From the NCBI GenBank assembly GCA_021229015.1, contig CM037787.1, positions 34,609,874 to 34,673,873 of the forward strand: 64,000 bases of DNA. The letters are read 5' to 3'. Below are positions 21,742 to 35,900 of the stretch, in pieces. The notes beneath the pieces were generated by a model, which was not told the DNA's origin, searched no databases, and worked only from the letters and a program-made list of their open reading frames with translations. A program made the translations under genes and the position numbers. This DNA is from Solen grandis. Its lineage: Eukaryota; Mollusca; Bivalvia; Adapedonta; Solenidae. Each line of letters starts with the position of its first letter. Position 1 is the first letter of the stretch.

Positions 21742-21765
21742 TTTTTTTTTTTTTTTTTTTTTTTT
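21742..21765. repeat. Poly-T tract (24 T)
   Basis: Uninterrupted T run, preceded by a second shorter one. It could be the poly-A tail of a minus-strand retroelement, but no such element is recognisable next to it. Confidence 0.7.
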
Positions 21766-21873
21766 AAAGACTTAACTGCTTGCAACTCCTAGAATTCAGG
21801 CAAAATTCTAAAAATAGAGGGGGATAATGTCACAGTACCATTAACTCACAATAGGGGAGAATCATATGTAAGC

Positions 21874-21990
21874 GGCCGGGTAGCTCAGTTGGTAGAACAT
21901 TGGCCCTGTAAGCGAAAGGCCCCGGGTTCGAGTCCCAGTCAGGCTGTATATTTTTCTCACCCTGTGACATTAAGGTTGAATGGCAGAAGA
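21874..21990 (+). mobile_element. tRNA-derived SINE
   Basis: Bases 21874-21945 fold almost as a tRNA: acceptor GGCCGGG/TCAGGCT, A box TAGCTCAGTTGG, loop CCTGTAA (anticodon position UGU), B box GGGTTCGAGTCCC. Mismatches in the acceptor and anticodon stems and the following TATATTTTTCTCACCCTGTGAC tail argue for a SINE head, not a tRNA-Thr gene. The 3' end is approximate. Confidence 0.55.
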
Positions 21991-22262
21991 TACTAAAAAT
22001 GTACAAATAAGCAATTGGCAGTCGACGCTACAACAAAAATATCACAAGATTTTGCAAGACAATACACTAGTACCAGTGTTTTTTTTGGCTAAAATATTCG
22101 GCGAAATTCGGCGGCATTCCCCCCTGCCAGAAGTATATATTTTTCCCCCTATTATGCTGAAAATTCCCCCACTTAGGGTTCATTTTGGGGTGCAAAATGA
22201 TGAGTTTCTCTCATTAAATCAACAAATGTTGCACAATAAAATATCAGCTAAATATATTTCGT

Positions 22263-22338
22263 CTGCCCTGTTTACTAGGTATCGTCTGCATTATACGACA
22301 GATTGTTATATGCAGACAATACCTAGTAAACAGGGCAG
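22263..22338. repeat. Hairpin with about 28-bp arms
   Basis: CTGCCCTGTTTACTAGGTAT pairs with its mirror ending CTAGTAAACAGGGCAG. Nested in the TIR element at 22074-23199. Confidence 0.7.
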
Positions 22339-22643
22339 ATTGTCTAAAAATGGCAAAAAATAAAGTTAACTGGTAAAGGTATGGGCCAGGTGTTGGAGAA
22401 ATGTCATATTTTATAATTATGTAACTTGTTTTTATGTGTTTTCTTGATTAGCATGTGAAAAGCATGCATTTTTACAGTTATGGTTGAATCTATTGTTTAC
22501 TTCCGGTTTGTTCGTAGGAAATAATGGAAAAAAGCATGCACTGATAAAACTTGTTAAAATGTTTTAAAAAGCTTCAATAATGTTATCAAACATGTTATTT
22601 ATGAAAGAAAACACATTTTAAAGACTGTCTTTAAAAAATATAT

Positions 22644-22900
22644 TACAATATAATAGTGAAGTGGGTGGGGTAATGCATTAATTAATGAAGACAGGACTTA
22701 TTTAAGATATATCTATACACTTTTATACATCTTTTTTTTTTCCAAGTTTTGTTTTACTACATCAATTTAAGCCACCCAAAGCCACAATTCAACAAATGAT
22801 AATATATGAAGTGCATAATTTATTGTATAAAAGTTTATAAAAACAAGCCTGTCTTAATGAATTAATGCATTACTCCCACCCACTTCAGTATTATATTGTA
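22644..22900. repeat. Nested inverted-repeat (MITE-like), about 55-bp arms
   Basis: TACAATATAATAGTGAAGTGG...AATGCATTAATTAATGAAGACAGG is mirrored by CCTGTCTTAATGAATTAATG...CCACTTCAGTATTATATTGTA. It is a second palindromic unit inside the 22074-23199 element. Confidence 0.7.
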
Positions 22901-23923
22901 GTTTATTTTTTAACAGTTTTTAATGATGCAAACTATCTTTAATGATTCTGTGTTGAACAGATGGGCATCACAATGAAAATGTTGAATTCTATTAAAACAG
23001 TTAAAGCATACTAGTGCTTGTGTTGGTGTTAACTTAGAGTCAGTTTTATCATTTAAATAGAGATGAAAAAGTAATTTAAAATATACTGCCTTAATGATGT
23101 ATAGAGTAAAAAAAATTCCCCTTTTAGCTAGTTTGCGCGCTTTTTTTCCCCCTCAAATGGGCCCGGACCCCATTCCCCCAAAAGTGAAAAAAAACACTGA
23201 GTACTGTGGAACAACCACTATCATGGAGTTTCAACTATAAATGATTTGCATGTTTAAATCATAGGATAAAATCATATCAATATAATCATTATTCATAATT
23301 ACTTTTTCAGTTATGTCTGATAGTCACTTCTAGTATTGTACCAATTTGCAACTAGGATCATGTAAAATTCATTTAGCAACATTAATTTATATTTTTGTTT
23401 TTTAGTTATAATCGATCAAAAACAATCATAACAGCTTGTAAACATCTGTTTAAAAAAATACTAGAAAAACCGTGACATGAAATGTCATTACAAAAACATA
23501 CATTGCTGTCATTTGGAAAAAGTTGTTCGAGTGGATTGTTTTTGCATACTCCACCCACTCATTAGCAACAGAATCTTTTGTTACAAAAATAATTAAAAAC
23601 ACAACTGAAAGTAAACATTTGCAACGTTTGGCTAAAGAATAATGATTAATCATGTCATTGATTTTGAGTGACAGTTCATAAAACAGCTATAAAACGATAC
23701 CTTAGGCATTCTATTCATTGCTGAGATCATGGAATTTTTTTCGGTTTTTTCTTTTCTCTGCGGTTTTTCATTCGGTAATTTACGTTTTCTTCCGTACGTC
23801 ATTAGAGTTCATTCCCTTCATTTTCTTCATGATCATGTAAATGATTACTTTTTCGCTTAAAGCGCTTGTCTGACTCAGATCACCAGCCACGCAAACACTG
23901 ACAGATACATATTTTAAGTCAAA

Positions 23924-26900
23924 ATGTCTGAAAGAGAAGCCATTGATGAATTATTTGAAATAAGGACAGCTTTCTTAATAGGCAGTTACCAACAATGTAT
24001 TAACGAGAGTCAAAAAATAAAGGTGTGTACTGAAATCTTTTAAGTATAATCTTCAAATGAGTCTTCTTTAGGTGTGTATGCAGTTTCGGACGCCGCGTCA
24101 TTCGGATACTTGTAAAATTGTAAATGATGAATCTATGAGCCGTCATATTTTATCATCAGGAGTATTTTGTTTTATTACATTGAAAAAATAACACTCTGGA
24201 TAGGTTAACAAATGTCTGAATCTAAATTTTATACGTTGTAGATCCCAAAACTGGGTTTTACACAACGGTGCATATTTGAGAAATTGATACATCTTATCTG
24301 AGACTTATAAACAGAGATTGGCAGCTTTCCAAAGTAACGCATTTTATCGCTTGCCTCGGGAGTTAATGAGAGCATGACCGCTTTCATACAGGTACCGGAC
24401 ATTTCGGTGTGACTTGGGGGAATCTTACAAACTACTTTCCAAATACTTTTGGTAAATCTACTGATTTTATCTAAAGTAAGTTTAAATGAAGGAAAGCAGA
24501 CCTGTGAACTCTCCCGATTTTGAGCGGGAGCTACCGATAATTGCTTGCATCTCCCGGTCTACCGACCAACACCAGAAATCTACCGCCTTTGATCTCAAGG
24601 CCCCCAATATACCGCTTATCAACTTTGTTTGGCGCATACGAAGAAGAAATCAGTAAATTAGTACAGCGGTTGTTTAAGTTCCGTAATGCACAAAAATACA
24701 GGTCGCTCTACACTGTATACTACTTAAAGTAACCAGCACCTGCTGTGGGATTATCCAATCAACACGCATTTTAAGGCTTCCTAATTATGCAAAGATGTGG
24801 AATACTCGGATAGTATTGGCAGCTTATAACTTGTTTACATTTGTCACACCCTCTACTGACTTTTGTTTATACCTGCATTTGGAACTGTTATGAAATTGCG
24901 CAATCATCACAATGGCGGCCATTTGCGAAAAACATCAGCAATGTTTACTACCGTTTCTTTTAAAACATTTAAATTGATTAACCTAGCTAGATTCCAACTG
25001 GTAAATAGCATAGATGTACCGATGTTTATAAATGACTCGATGCTAATCGCTAATGGAGCGAGTCAAAACGTATCCAAACCAAAACGTACCCAATATTTAA
25101 CGTACCCAAGTATCTTTTTTTTTTTCTTTTTTTTTTTTTCACTTGATATTTTCATATAATATTTTTAGTCAGGTTAATATTTATGATTTTGTATGAACAC
25201 ATTTTTTTTTGGTCTTTTGTTGATGTTTGGTAAAACCTTCATAAAAAATTTTTATGATAATTTATTTATAAAACTAAATGTGAATTAAATTCTTTTTTAA
25301 CATTTAGAATTATATGACAGTTTTTGTAATGTTTTTATTTCAACATATTTTTAAATTTTAAAATTTTTATTTTTAAATATTATGCACCAATTGAATATGT
25401 CTTTGACAGTCCAAGTATAACAAATGCATATATCATACCAGAATATAAAGACAATAAAGTATTCTGAAAACATATTGGAGCCACTTGCTTTAAATTTGGC
25501 TCCAACTCTTAAATTTGGCTCTAATTTTTCTCATTTGGCGAATGTGTTGGCGCAAACATTTTTACATGTTGTAAGTAATTAGTTAATAAGTAATAAAAAA
25601 TGAAATAAAAGTAAATGAATAATAAAAAAAAATGTGTTTTGTTATTACTGTAGTGCGAAAAAAACGCGCTGCGAAAAATCTCCCTCTCACACAACCCAAT
25701 CTCCCACTTTGGGAGCACAGATCTCCCACTTTCAGACCGAATAAAGTTCACAGGTCTGGGAAAGAAGAGGATGAATGCATGATTGGAGTACTTATTTTAG
25801 TTTAATTATAATTAAGAGAGACAGAGGGGGCAGAGAAAGGAAGAAAAACAGGTAGTTAACTGGCCAGATATGACTAAGCACGGCATGAGAAAACATCGAG
25901 ATACATGATAGCCTCATGTACATGCAGGATTAACCCGAGATTTTTGCAGATTAGGATCTTCTTGTTCTTTTGTCTGGTGTTAGCAACACAGATCCTCAAA
26001 GGCAAACATGTAGATTGATTGCTTACTGGTTAATTCCCTTAACTGCGTCTCATGTGGCCTATCAACCTCACTGATGTTTGATGTCAAAAGTAACTGAACA
26101 AATAATTAACTAAACAAAATAACCATGTCAATACTATATTACTTTAAATATCCATTGGATTTTACCATACATATTTGATTTCCAATTTTGTCCAAGTTTT
26201 GCAGAAGTCTCGTTGGCGTCAGAAAATAGATCTGGACAAAGCATAAGCTGCCAGTCTCTGTTTATAAGTCTCTGATCTTATTTGAGGATTTTTTTTTCTG
26301 TTGTGAATATTTCTTCCCATATCATCCTGTTTTGTTGATTTTTTTTGTACCTGTATCACTTTGTTTAGATAAAAATGACTTTGCTACACCTAGCCCCACT
26401 GGATGACCAGCTTCTCATTTGTATGTTAATGTTAACGTATTAGATTTATACTTGGATTATGGTGGTTTCGTCAAACTACCTGTTCGTCAAACAGGACATT
26501 ATGAACAAAACAGGCAGTGGTTTCATCAAACTGGTTATTATGGGTTATTATAGCCATATAGATTCATTATCAACAGGGATTCAAACTTCAGTTTGATGGT
26601 AAATCAATATATTTTTTTTATTGTTGAAATATCTCCCGTGGCAAAATTGAGCCAGAAGAATGATAAACGGATGGACAAATCTTGGCTGCCTCGAAAGACT
26701 ACAAAAAAGTGCTGAACACATGTCTTGTGAATTTATATATGATAGACATATATTATCATGTAACAGATATATAAAATAAAAGTTTAAAAATATTGTTGAT
26801 GATTTAATTTTATATTTATGATAAAAAAAAAATTAATAATGTTTAATTCTGCTTCCGATTATGTGCAACAAACACTCTGCAAATATAACATACCAATTGC

Positions 26901-29900
26901 GGCGTCTTATACCATTCCCACTATATAAATAGGAGTTTGACGAAACTACTTTTCGCCTACTATATGTTATCAGTTTGACGAACATTTAGTTTGATGAAAC
27001 CACCAACACCCTTTATACTTCATAATTTACCTATGTAAACCGTAATTTTATGATAATGCACTAATTAATTAACAATTAAATATCTCGTAAGTTCCTTTTG
27101 TTCTTTTCGCTCCTTTTGCCAAAAAAAGTTCTTTCATGTTTTCGTCATAATACTCATACCCTTCTTGAGCTGTTTTCAATCCCTTGTAAGACCATATATA
27201 TTGCATAAGATTTAAAGACATTTGGCCATTAGTGGTATAAAGTGAGTTAGTTTGAAAATTGAGTGCAGTGACTTTCAGGATTATGCCAAATGAGATTAGA
27301 CCTAACCTTACAATGAATAAATGTAGAAATTGAGAATAAATCATACCCATCATAAAAAGGACAAAAATAATCATAAAATAAACCTGTAAAGTCATGGCAT
27401 AAGTCAACTATTTTTGTACCAAAATCTAGATTTTATTCAGGTCTCATGTTACAAGGATTCAGTACTTTATCTTGTTTGTGTGCAATAAATCTCATTATTT
27501 CTAGACTTTAATACCGGTACAAATTATGGCTATTTGAACAGTTTAATAATAATATGGAGAGAGCATGCCTGTCACTGCCAGAGTCCCTCAATAATCAGAT
27601 CATCATGATTTAAATACCTCATGCTATCAAGGGAATATAAATTATAAGCAACACAGCACAGTGGAGTATTATGTTTTCAACTTTAGACCATCATGATTTT
27701 AGCGCAAAAATGTCAACAGATTTTAATTTACAAGTATATTTCAATTTATAACCAGTACGTGTGTATATGGTTATGATTCAATTTTATATAAATCTTTATA
27801 TTTAGCCTTCAAATCCTGATGTACGAACAGAGAGGGATGTTCTGCTATATAGGGCATACATAGCACAGAAGAAATATGGAGTGGTACTTGATGAGATACG
27901 ATCATCAGCAGCTCCTGAGCTCCAGGCAGTCAGAATGTTTGCAGAGTACATGTCAAATGAGGGTCAAAGGTAACAGATTTTTCTTTTTGATTAATTTTTA
28001 TACAGTACAGTAATTAAATAATCATACTCTCATTTCACAAAGAGAAATAATGGCTGTATTGATGGCTGCAGTATACAATTTTGTCTAGTCTCAAATATCC
28101 CATTCAACGAAAATGTTAAATATGGTATCTTTTACCTTGTTGCATCAAGACGTTGCAGCTGGGGTATATATCATCTCAAGTGACAGCTATAGTTTTTATA
28201 GTATCAGTATTCAACATGTTTTTAGCTCACCTGAGCATAGCTCAGGGTGAGCTTTTGGGATACTTGATTGTCCGTCGTCCGTCAACAATTTTGATGTTTA
28301 CACACTAGAGGCCACAATTTTGATCCAATCTTCCTCAAACTTGGTCGAATGTTTGTCTTTTTTTAAGGTCAGGTTGGATCAAAAAGTAGGTCAGTAGGTC
28401 AAATCTTAGAACAATCTTGTTTACACACTAGAGGCCACAATTTTGATCCAATCTTCCTCAAACTTGGTCAGAATGTTTGTCTTGATGATATCTTGAACCC
28501 TTTCGAAAATGGGTCAGGTTGGATCCAAAAGTAGGTCAGTAGGTCAAATCTTAGAAAAATCTTGTTTACACACTAGGGTCAGGTTGGATCAAAAAGTAGG
28601 TCAGTAGGTCAAATCTTAGAACAATCTTGTTTACACACTAGAGGCCACAATTTTGATCCAATCTTCCTCAAACTTGGTCAGAATGTTTGTCTTGATGATA
28701 TCTTGAACCCTTTCGAAAATGGGTCAGGTTGGATCCAAAAGCAGGTCAGTAGGTCAAATCTTAGAAAAATCTTGTTTACACACTAGAGGCCACAATTTTG
28801 ATCCAATCTTCCTCAAACTTGGTCAGAATGTTTGTCTTGATAATATCTTGGTCAGGTTGGATCCAAAAGTAGGTCAGTAGGTCAAATCTTAGAAAAATCT
28901 TGTTTACATACTAGAGGCCACAATTTTGATCCAATCTTCCTCAAACTTGGTCAGATTGTTTGTCATGATGATATCTCGAACCAGTTTGAAAATGGGTGGG
29001 GCTGGACAGAAAAGTAGGTCAGTAGGTCAAATCTTAGAAAAATCTTGTTTATACTCTGAGGGCAACATTTTTGGTCCAATCATCCTCAAACTTTGGCAGA
29101 ATGTTTAGATCTTGTGTCTTGGCCCTCTTGTTACATTTTACTTGTTGTTTTTGAAAGTAACTTTTAAATGTAGAAAATCAAACATGAGAATTATATACTG
29201 TAATTGATCTGCAGAGGCATTAAGTCTTATGTAATGTTATGCATATTTTTTTAATTTTTTAAATTTAAGTTCTTTGAAAGATATTGATACATAGTGTCTT
29301 TGTAATTTAATTAATATTATGCTTATTCTAATATGTGTACAGTTTGTATACTATAATTATTCTATGCTTTATTATGAAAACTGAAAGGATTTTTCTTTCT
29401 GTCGTAGGGATAAGATAGTAAGAGATCTGGATGGTAAAATGGCATCAAGTGTGGATGTGTCAAACAGCACAGCCTTGCTAATGGCAGCCTCAATATATTT
29501 TCACGACCAGGTAATATATACCAAATTCTGTAAACCAAACTTATTGATACAGTAAGTATTATTTCAATGTTTAAAGATATATTAATATTTAATTCAAAAT
29601 ATTATCCAAAACCTCATCAGTCTTTACTGATGATAGGAAATAATCTCTCAACAATATTTGAGATGCTGGTTGAATAGGTGGAAAGGTATACGTACATGAG
29701 CTATTAACAGCTTGTGTCATGGTTTTATATTTCCGAGAATAAATGAAATTCATATTGTGTTTTTTGCTCAAATTTTGCCTGCAAAAATTGGAAAGCTCTG
29801 TTTACTTTTCTCAACATGAAAAAGCAAGCTGAAAGGGCACTTTGATTTACTCTTGTTCCACTGTAAATATTAGAATAACATGAAACAGTAGCATGATGGT

Positions 29901-32900
29901 GTATTTACAACATTTTTGGTATTTTCATGTATGAAATAATTTGATTGTCTTGATTCCTTTATACTGCTAAATGTACAAGTAGCATTGAGAAACAAACAGC
30001 TTGATTTGACTGACTCTGGAATATGTTCATCCATTTTCTCATGTTCATCCATTTTCTCATTACAGAACTTTGATTCTGCCCTTCGAATTTTACATTCATC
30101 TGAATCCATTGAATGGTAAGTATAAGATATAACAGAGATATTTTAATGATAATTACAGTTTTAGGTTAAGCATTTATATTTTATTGTGATTTAAGTAACA
30201 TGCATATTTACTAAGGAAGACATGTACATTGTCACAGTGTTTTTTTAACTTTTAATTCTCAAATACATAAAACAACTTTTTTAGCTCATAAGACTTTTCA
30301 AATTGATGAAGATAATCCCTTAAAAATGAGGCTCCCATGGGGTTGGCCAGTTTTCTTTTATACTCTTTATAGAAAATTTCAAAAATCATCTTCTCTGAAA
30401 CCATCGGTCAGAATTTAATTTCATTTGGCACAAATGGTCACCTGATTTTTCTAAAATGAAGTTGATCCCTTGAAAAATGAGGCCCCCATTGCATTGATTA
30501 GTTTCCTTTACATTGATACTCTGAATATAGAAAATTTATTATCTCCCTTTATTAAATTTATTTTTGTATAGTTGTGGTAAATACCATGGGAATATGTTTG
30601 CTGATACATATTTTCTTTGATGATTATGAAAACCTTCAAACCCAATCCACTTGAACAGCATCATTTAGTTCATACATAGATAACCCATAAAAATTTGTAG
30701 TCAACCCTAAATTGTGATTCTTAATTTATGCTTTTGTCTCCCTTTTCCCAATCTAGCATGGGACTGACTATACAGATTCTGTTGAAGTTGGACAGAGTTG
30801 ACCTGGCCAAGTAAGTTGACCTCTTAGATTTATCACTGATGTTCTTGCAACTAGAATGGTAGGTTCACACTGTAAGCAAGAAGTAGATGTAATTTAAAGC
30901 AAGATTTTAAGAGGGTCTCTGTGAGTGGGGCAAATGTCTTTTAATGACAAATTTCATGTTGATTCAGCCTGAGCATTAAGCTGTCAAATGTTTTTGTTGG
31001 ATGGTCTTTCAGAGTCAAAACTTAATCATGTAAATACTTTAGTTCAATATATTCTTTTGTTCAGATATATCATTTTATTCCATAATGGACTCTTTGATTT
31101 CTTATTCACTGGTATCATAATGGAACATCACATTGGATTCAAAGGATGTCGGTTCAAACCCAGATTAGAGGAAAGAGGAGGCTTGTAGGGCAAGAAATTT
31201 TCGTAACTTTTCCAGGTGCATAGTACTGGTCCAATCCAGGAAGTGTTGAGAAGGAGGAGTATAAGTTGTAAGACTTGTTTAGAAATAGTTGAGAAAAGAA
31301 ATACATATTGGGATCTTTAGTCAGTTCCCACAGCTGTTAGACTATGATGATGCAAACGTGGAGTTAACATTAAACTATATACAGTATTGTTTTATGATTA
31401 TTTAATATTTTACCTCATGAATATTCATGTATAAATGGTTTAGCAAATATCTGAAAACCTATATCAGGGGTGGAGAAATCTCATTTTATTTTACTTGTCC
31501 ACGGACAACCAAATATTAAAATTTCACTTGTCCGTAGCAAAACACTACTTGTCCGTACTTTTTGAAAAACTATTGGTATAAAATATGGAAATAATTGAAA
31601 TTTTATGACTTCTCTTAATAAATTAATTTAGGCATGTAAAAAAAACATTATATTAACTGCCTTAACGCTGAAACTTGAAACATTTTTTACTGACTTATGT
31701 TTGTTTGGGACGATTTTTAATAAGAAATCAATCCATTTGACAAGGAACTTACCGATTATAGACTGTGCGTTAAAATGCTGACTTTGACCTTTAATTTTCA
31801 TATTTTAACATTTTAGAAACGAAACCAGTCAAAACAGAATTATTTAATATGCGAAACATCTTGTAAGATGCCGAAAAATAAACTTTATTTGATAGATGCA
31901 CGTCAGGGATATCTTTACAGTTAAAATGATGCAGTTTAGAGTTTTGAATTTAAATTTTGCTACGGTCTCAGATTTTTGGTTGTCCATGGACAAGTCAGCA
32001 GTGAAAATTTACTTGTCTGTGCCGGCAAATGTACAACTCGGACAATGGATTTACGCCATCCCTGTATATATTGAACATCTGCTGGTACCCTGTGTTACAG
32101 GAAGGAGTTGAAGCGTATGCAGGATACCGATGAGGACCATGTGCTCACCCAGCTGGCCCAGGGCTGGTTTAACCTTGCAGTGGTGGGTGTTCCTTGTTTT
32201 CTTACCGTACATTGTATGAATTATTGATTATTTTTTGTTGTGCTGGTTTGCCAAACAAACAATTTGCAGAATTAAGACCATATTTTATTTAGATCATAGT
32301 TAACCAACCTGCCTACAGAAAATGCCATCAGTCATTTTTGTTTCACCTCCAAAGTAACAATCATAAATGTTTTGTGTTCTTCCAACATTTCTTTGCGGAT
32401 TAGATGAGCTGCACCAAGTTGATAGTAATTTTTTATGCTTTTCTTTTGTAAGTTATTGCTTCACCATTTCCTGTCCGCCTCCTGAAAAAGTCAGGGTTGG
32501 GTATATGCAAACATAACAAATTAAAAAAAAAGACCAAAGTATTTACATATTGGATATATCAAATTAAATTAAACCTTGTAAAGAAGGTAATGTGAGCCTT
32601 TTTCTTCATTCAAGAAAAATGTTCTTCCTAATCTAAGTTAAAATCAGGGGTCTCGCTAGGATTCAGATTTGCCAAAAAGCTGGAGTTTCCCATATATTCA
32701 TATAGGAGTTACTTAGGAAATAAGGAGTCCTTTATCTTAAACTGGTGTCCAGAATTTTAAATTAGGATTTAAAGAGAACCCTGATCATTTAAGTCAATGG
32801 CTTGTGTATATTAAATAAAAGATTACTTTGGGTAAAACGAATATTTATTTTTGCAGGGCGGTGAGAAGTTCCAGGATGCTTTCTACATATTCCAGGAGCT

Positions 32901-35900
32901 GGCAGACAAGTTTGCCTCCACTCCACTCTTGTTGAACGCCCAGGCAGCCAGCTACATTGGGCAGAGCAAGTTTGATGATGCAGAGTCCTGTTTGCAGGAG
33001 GCTTTGGATAAGGTACGAATAGGAGCTTGTATACTGTCCAAGAATATTCAAGTGTATTGGAGTTAACATTAGTCAAGAATAGCTATACCCATCTGAGTGA
33101 TATTTTGAGCTCTGACTGTTTCTTGGGTCTCACACTTAAGTAGGAGAACCCTATTTAATGTGGGGTCAGTATCACATTGTTCAAGTCACAAGCTCATGTT
33201 AAACTCCCACAAACTCCATGTTAAGCAATCCTTGTCTAACTGATGACTTAAGATCTAATGACTCTTCGGTTTCCAACATTTTATTAAAGTTTCACATGAC
33301 CAGTAAAAAAAAATGAACTTTGGGGTCAGTAACTCAGAGGGCAAGACTGCATGTTAATTAGACTTGTTTATAAAAAAAATCAAACAAAGCTTTGTGATGC
33401 ATATAGTAAAAATTAAACACTTTAGAAATACAAAAATATTGAATACAAATTAATGCAAAATATGCCAACCATTATGTTAACAGTCATATTAATATATAGA
33501 GTAAAGCAGTTCCTTTTTTTAGCTCACCTGAGCACATAGTGCTCATGTGAGCTTTTAGGATCAATGGCTGTCCGTTATCCGTCCGTCTGTTGTCCACAAT
33601 TGTTTTAAACGACATCTCCTCTGAAACCAACAGGACAAATTTAATAAAACTTGCCTATGATGTTCCTTGCATGAAGCTCTACCAAAGTTGTTCAAATGGT
33701 TCCAGTCCATTGCATATCTGGGTCACAGGAGCTAAAAATAGATTTTAAGTAAAATCTTAAAAAAATTTCTTCTCTGGCACCACAAGGCTTGGAGGTGTGG
33801 CATTTTCTAGTAGACCACTACCAAGTTTGTTAAAATCATGACCCTGGGATCAAAATTGGCCCTGTCGCAGGGGTCATCTGATTTTATATAGACTTAAATC
33901 GGAAAAACTAGAAAAATCTTCTTGTCAGAAACCACAAGGCCTAGAGTTTAGATATTTGGTGTGTAACATGGCCAAGTAGACCACTACCATGTTTGTTCAA
34001 ATGATGGCCCTGGGATCAAAATTTGCCCCGCCCCAGGGGTCATTTGATTTTTACATTAGATATAGGAAAAACTAGAAAAATCTTCTTGTCAGAAACCACA
34101 AGGACTATAGTTTAATATTTAGTGTCTAACATGGCCTATTAGACCTCTACCAAGTTTGTTCAAACCATGGCCCTAGGGTCACAATTTGCCCCGCCCTAGG
34201 GATCACTTCTGAGTAGTTTATGTATTCAGTATGACTCTTATAGAATCTTATGAATGAAGGCACTGTTTCTCTGGTGAACGATTCAGGGCCATCTTGGCCC
34301 TCTTGTTTTAATTTCGAAAACTTCAGTAGGGTTTATGCTTATCCCTGTACCATGTGAGTCACCTAAAAAATGGCCAATATGTCCAGTATAAACCAGACCA
34401 GCCTGCAAGTAACTCACAGGCTGGGTTTTCACCTCTTTTGTGTCTTAAGGATCAAGACATAACACTGTAAAACTTGCTCATGTTGAAAATACTTTGTCAT
34501 GACTTTCCTGTTATGTACCATGGTGTAAAATGGCATATCCTGAGTGGTAGAGGGTCACTAGGACATATCACAATGGCACCAAGTTGAAACTTTTATTTTC
34601 TTACTCTACAGGACAGTAACAATGCAGAGACCCTGGTCAACTTGATTGTCCTGTCTCAGCACCTAGGCAAGGCTCCAGAGGTAAGACTGACTCCACTGAT
34701 GTGTGGTATCTTTCATTATTTTCTTGCCCCCACAATGAACAGGAGGAACATATTGATATGTCCTTATCTGTTAGTGTCGGGCCATCAGTCACAAAATATA
34801 TCTCTAAAACTATATGAACCAGTGTCGTAAAACAATTCCGGAATGTTCACCAGGAATGGAAATTTTGCATTTAAGTCATGGCAAAGTTATGACCCCTGAC
34901 TTCAAAAATAATGTGATCCTGTGATATGGCATTTTGTGGCTTGTGAAATTTTATTGTTTAAGAAACAAAAACTAATAATGTTATTTGAGAGCAAAATGAA
35001 TTATTAAAAAAAGAAAAAGTAAAACTATGCTGGTTTCTCATGTTGAAAAGGAAATGCACCTATGCTATGTATGGTTATACTGAATGTTTTAACTAGAAAT
35101 GCCCTACTAAACATTTCATTTACTTGAGATGAATCATTTTGTGCTATGAAGAAGTGAATTGGGTGTTTCAACTAAACATTACAGTTATTTGAGATAAATA
35201 ATTTTGTTATTTCGATAAGTCTGTTGGTTTTTGCAGGTGAGCAACAGATATGTTTCCCAGTTGAAGGATTCTCACAGAAGTCACCCATTTGTTAAGGAAT
35301 ACTTGAACAAGGTATGGTATGATTTTAAAGGTATAGATATTTACTAATCTAGATAAGCAGTTACATCTGAATAACTGTCAGTCTGTGAACAAAGACCAGT
35401 GACTGGATTCCCAGCACTGATATGATCGAGCATTTAATCTCTAAGTAACAGTCACCTCCAGGGAAAGGTCAGTTTTCAATTCCCTTGAGTGGATTTTGTT
35501 TACAATTTTTTCTGTATTTGGTGAAGTTTTGGTATCTTATATAACATTTAGGCCAAATAGAGGAGAAGAAAATATGTGTTTTTCCTGTAAATAGTATTGA
35601 TTCTGACCTATTGGCAAGAAGCTGTGTTTATTTACTCTATGTAACAGACAATAATCTCAGAAAAGTGAACTTAATTGCTGATCTTAACCATTATCATCAT
35701 CTAAGTCATCAAAACACTAAAAAAGCACTATGAACATGTCTTCTTAGTTCTTACATTGTTTATATTTTTGGGGGATTTAAAAATGCAGAGATCCCATACT
35801 GATTCCTTTATATCTTCTATTTAACCCATGGATAGAGTCTATTTAAGTGATGATGATAATGCCTATTTCCATTTGTTTTTACACAAATGCTTTCTTTTTT

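Larger units (their letters stand above)
22074..23199. mobile_element. TIR element, CAGTGTTTTTTTT ends, with nested inverted repeats
   Basis: Left CAGTGTTTTTTTTGGC and right GTGAAAAAAAACACTG are inverted; AGTAC flanks both sides and may be a 5-bp target duplication. Subterminal C-runs (TTCCCCCC, ATTCCCCC) are also mirrored. It lies between the F-box exon and COPE. No coding region is supported; the 127-codon frame at 21980-22363 crosses the element edge. Confidence 0.65.

Noticed and set aside
21874..21945. Functional tRNA-Thr (UGU)
   Set aside because: Acceptor and anticodon stems contain mismatches and a SINE-type tail follows, so it is better explained as a SINE head.
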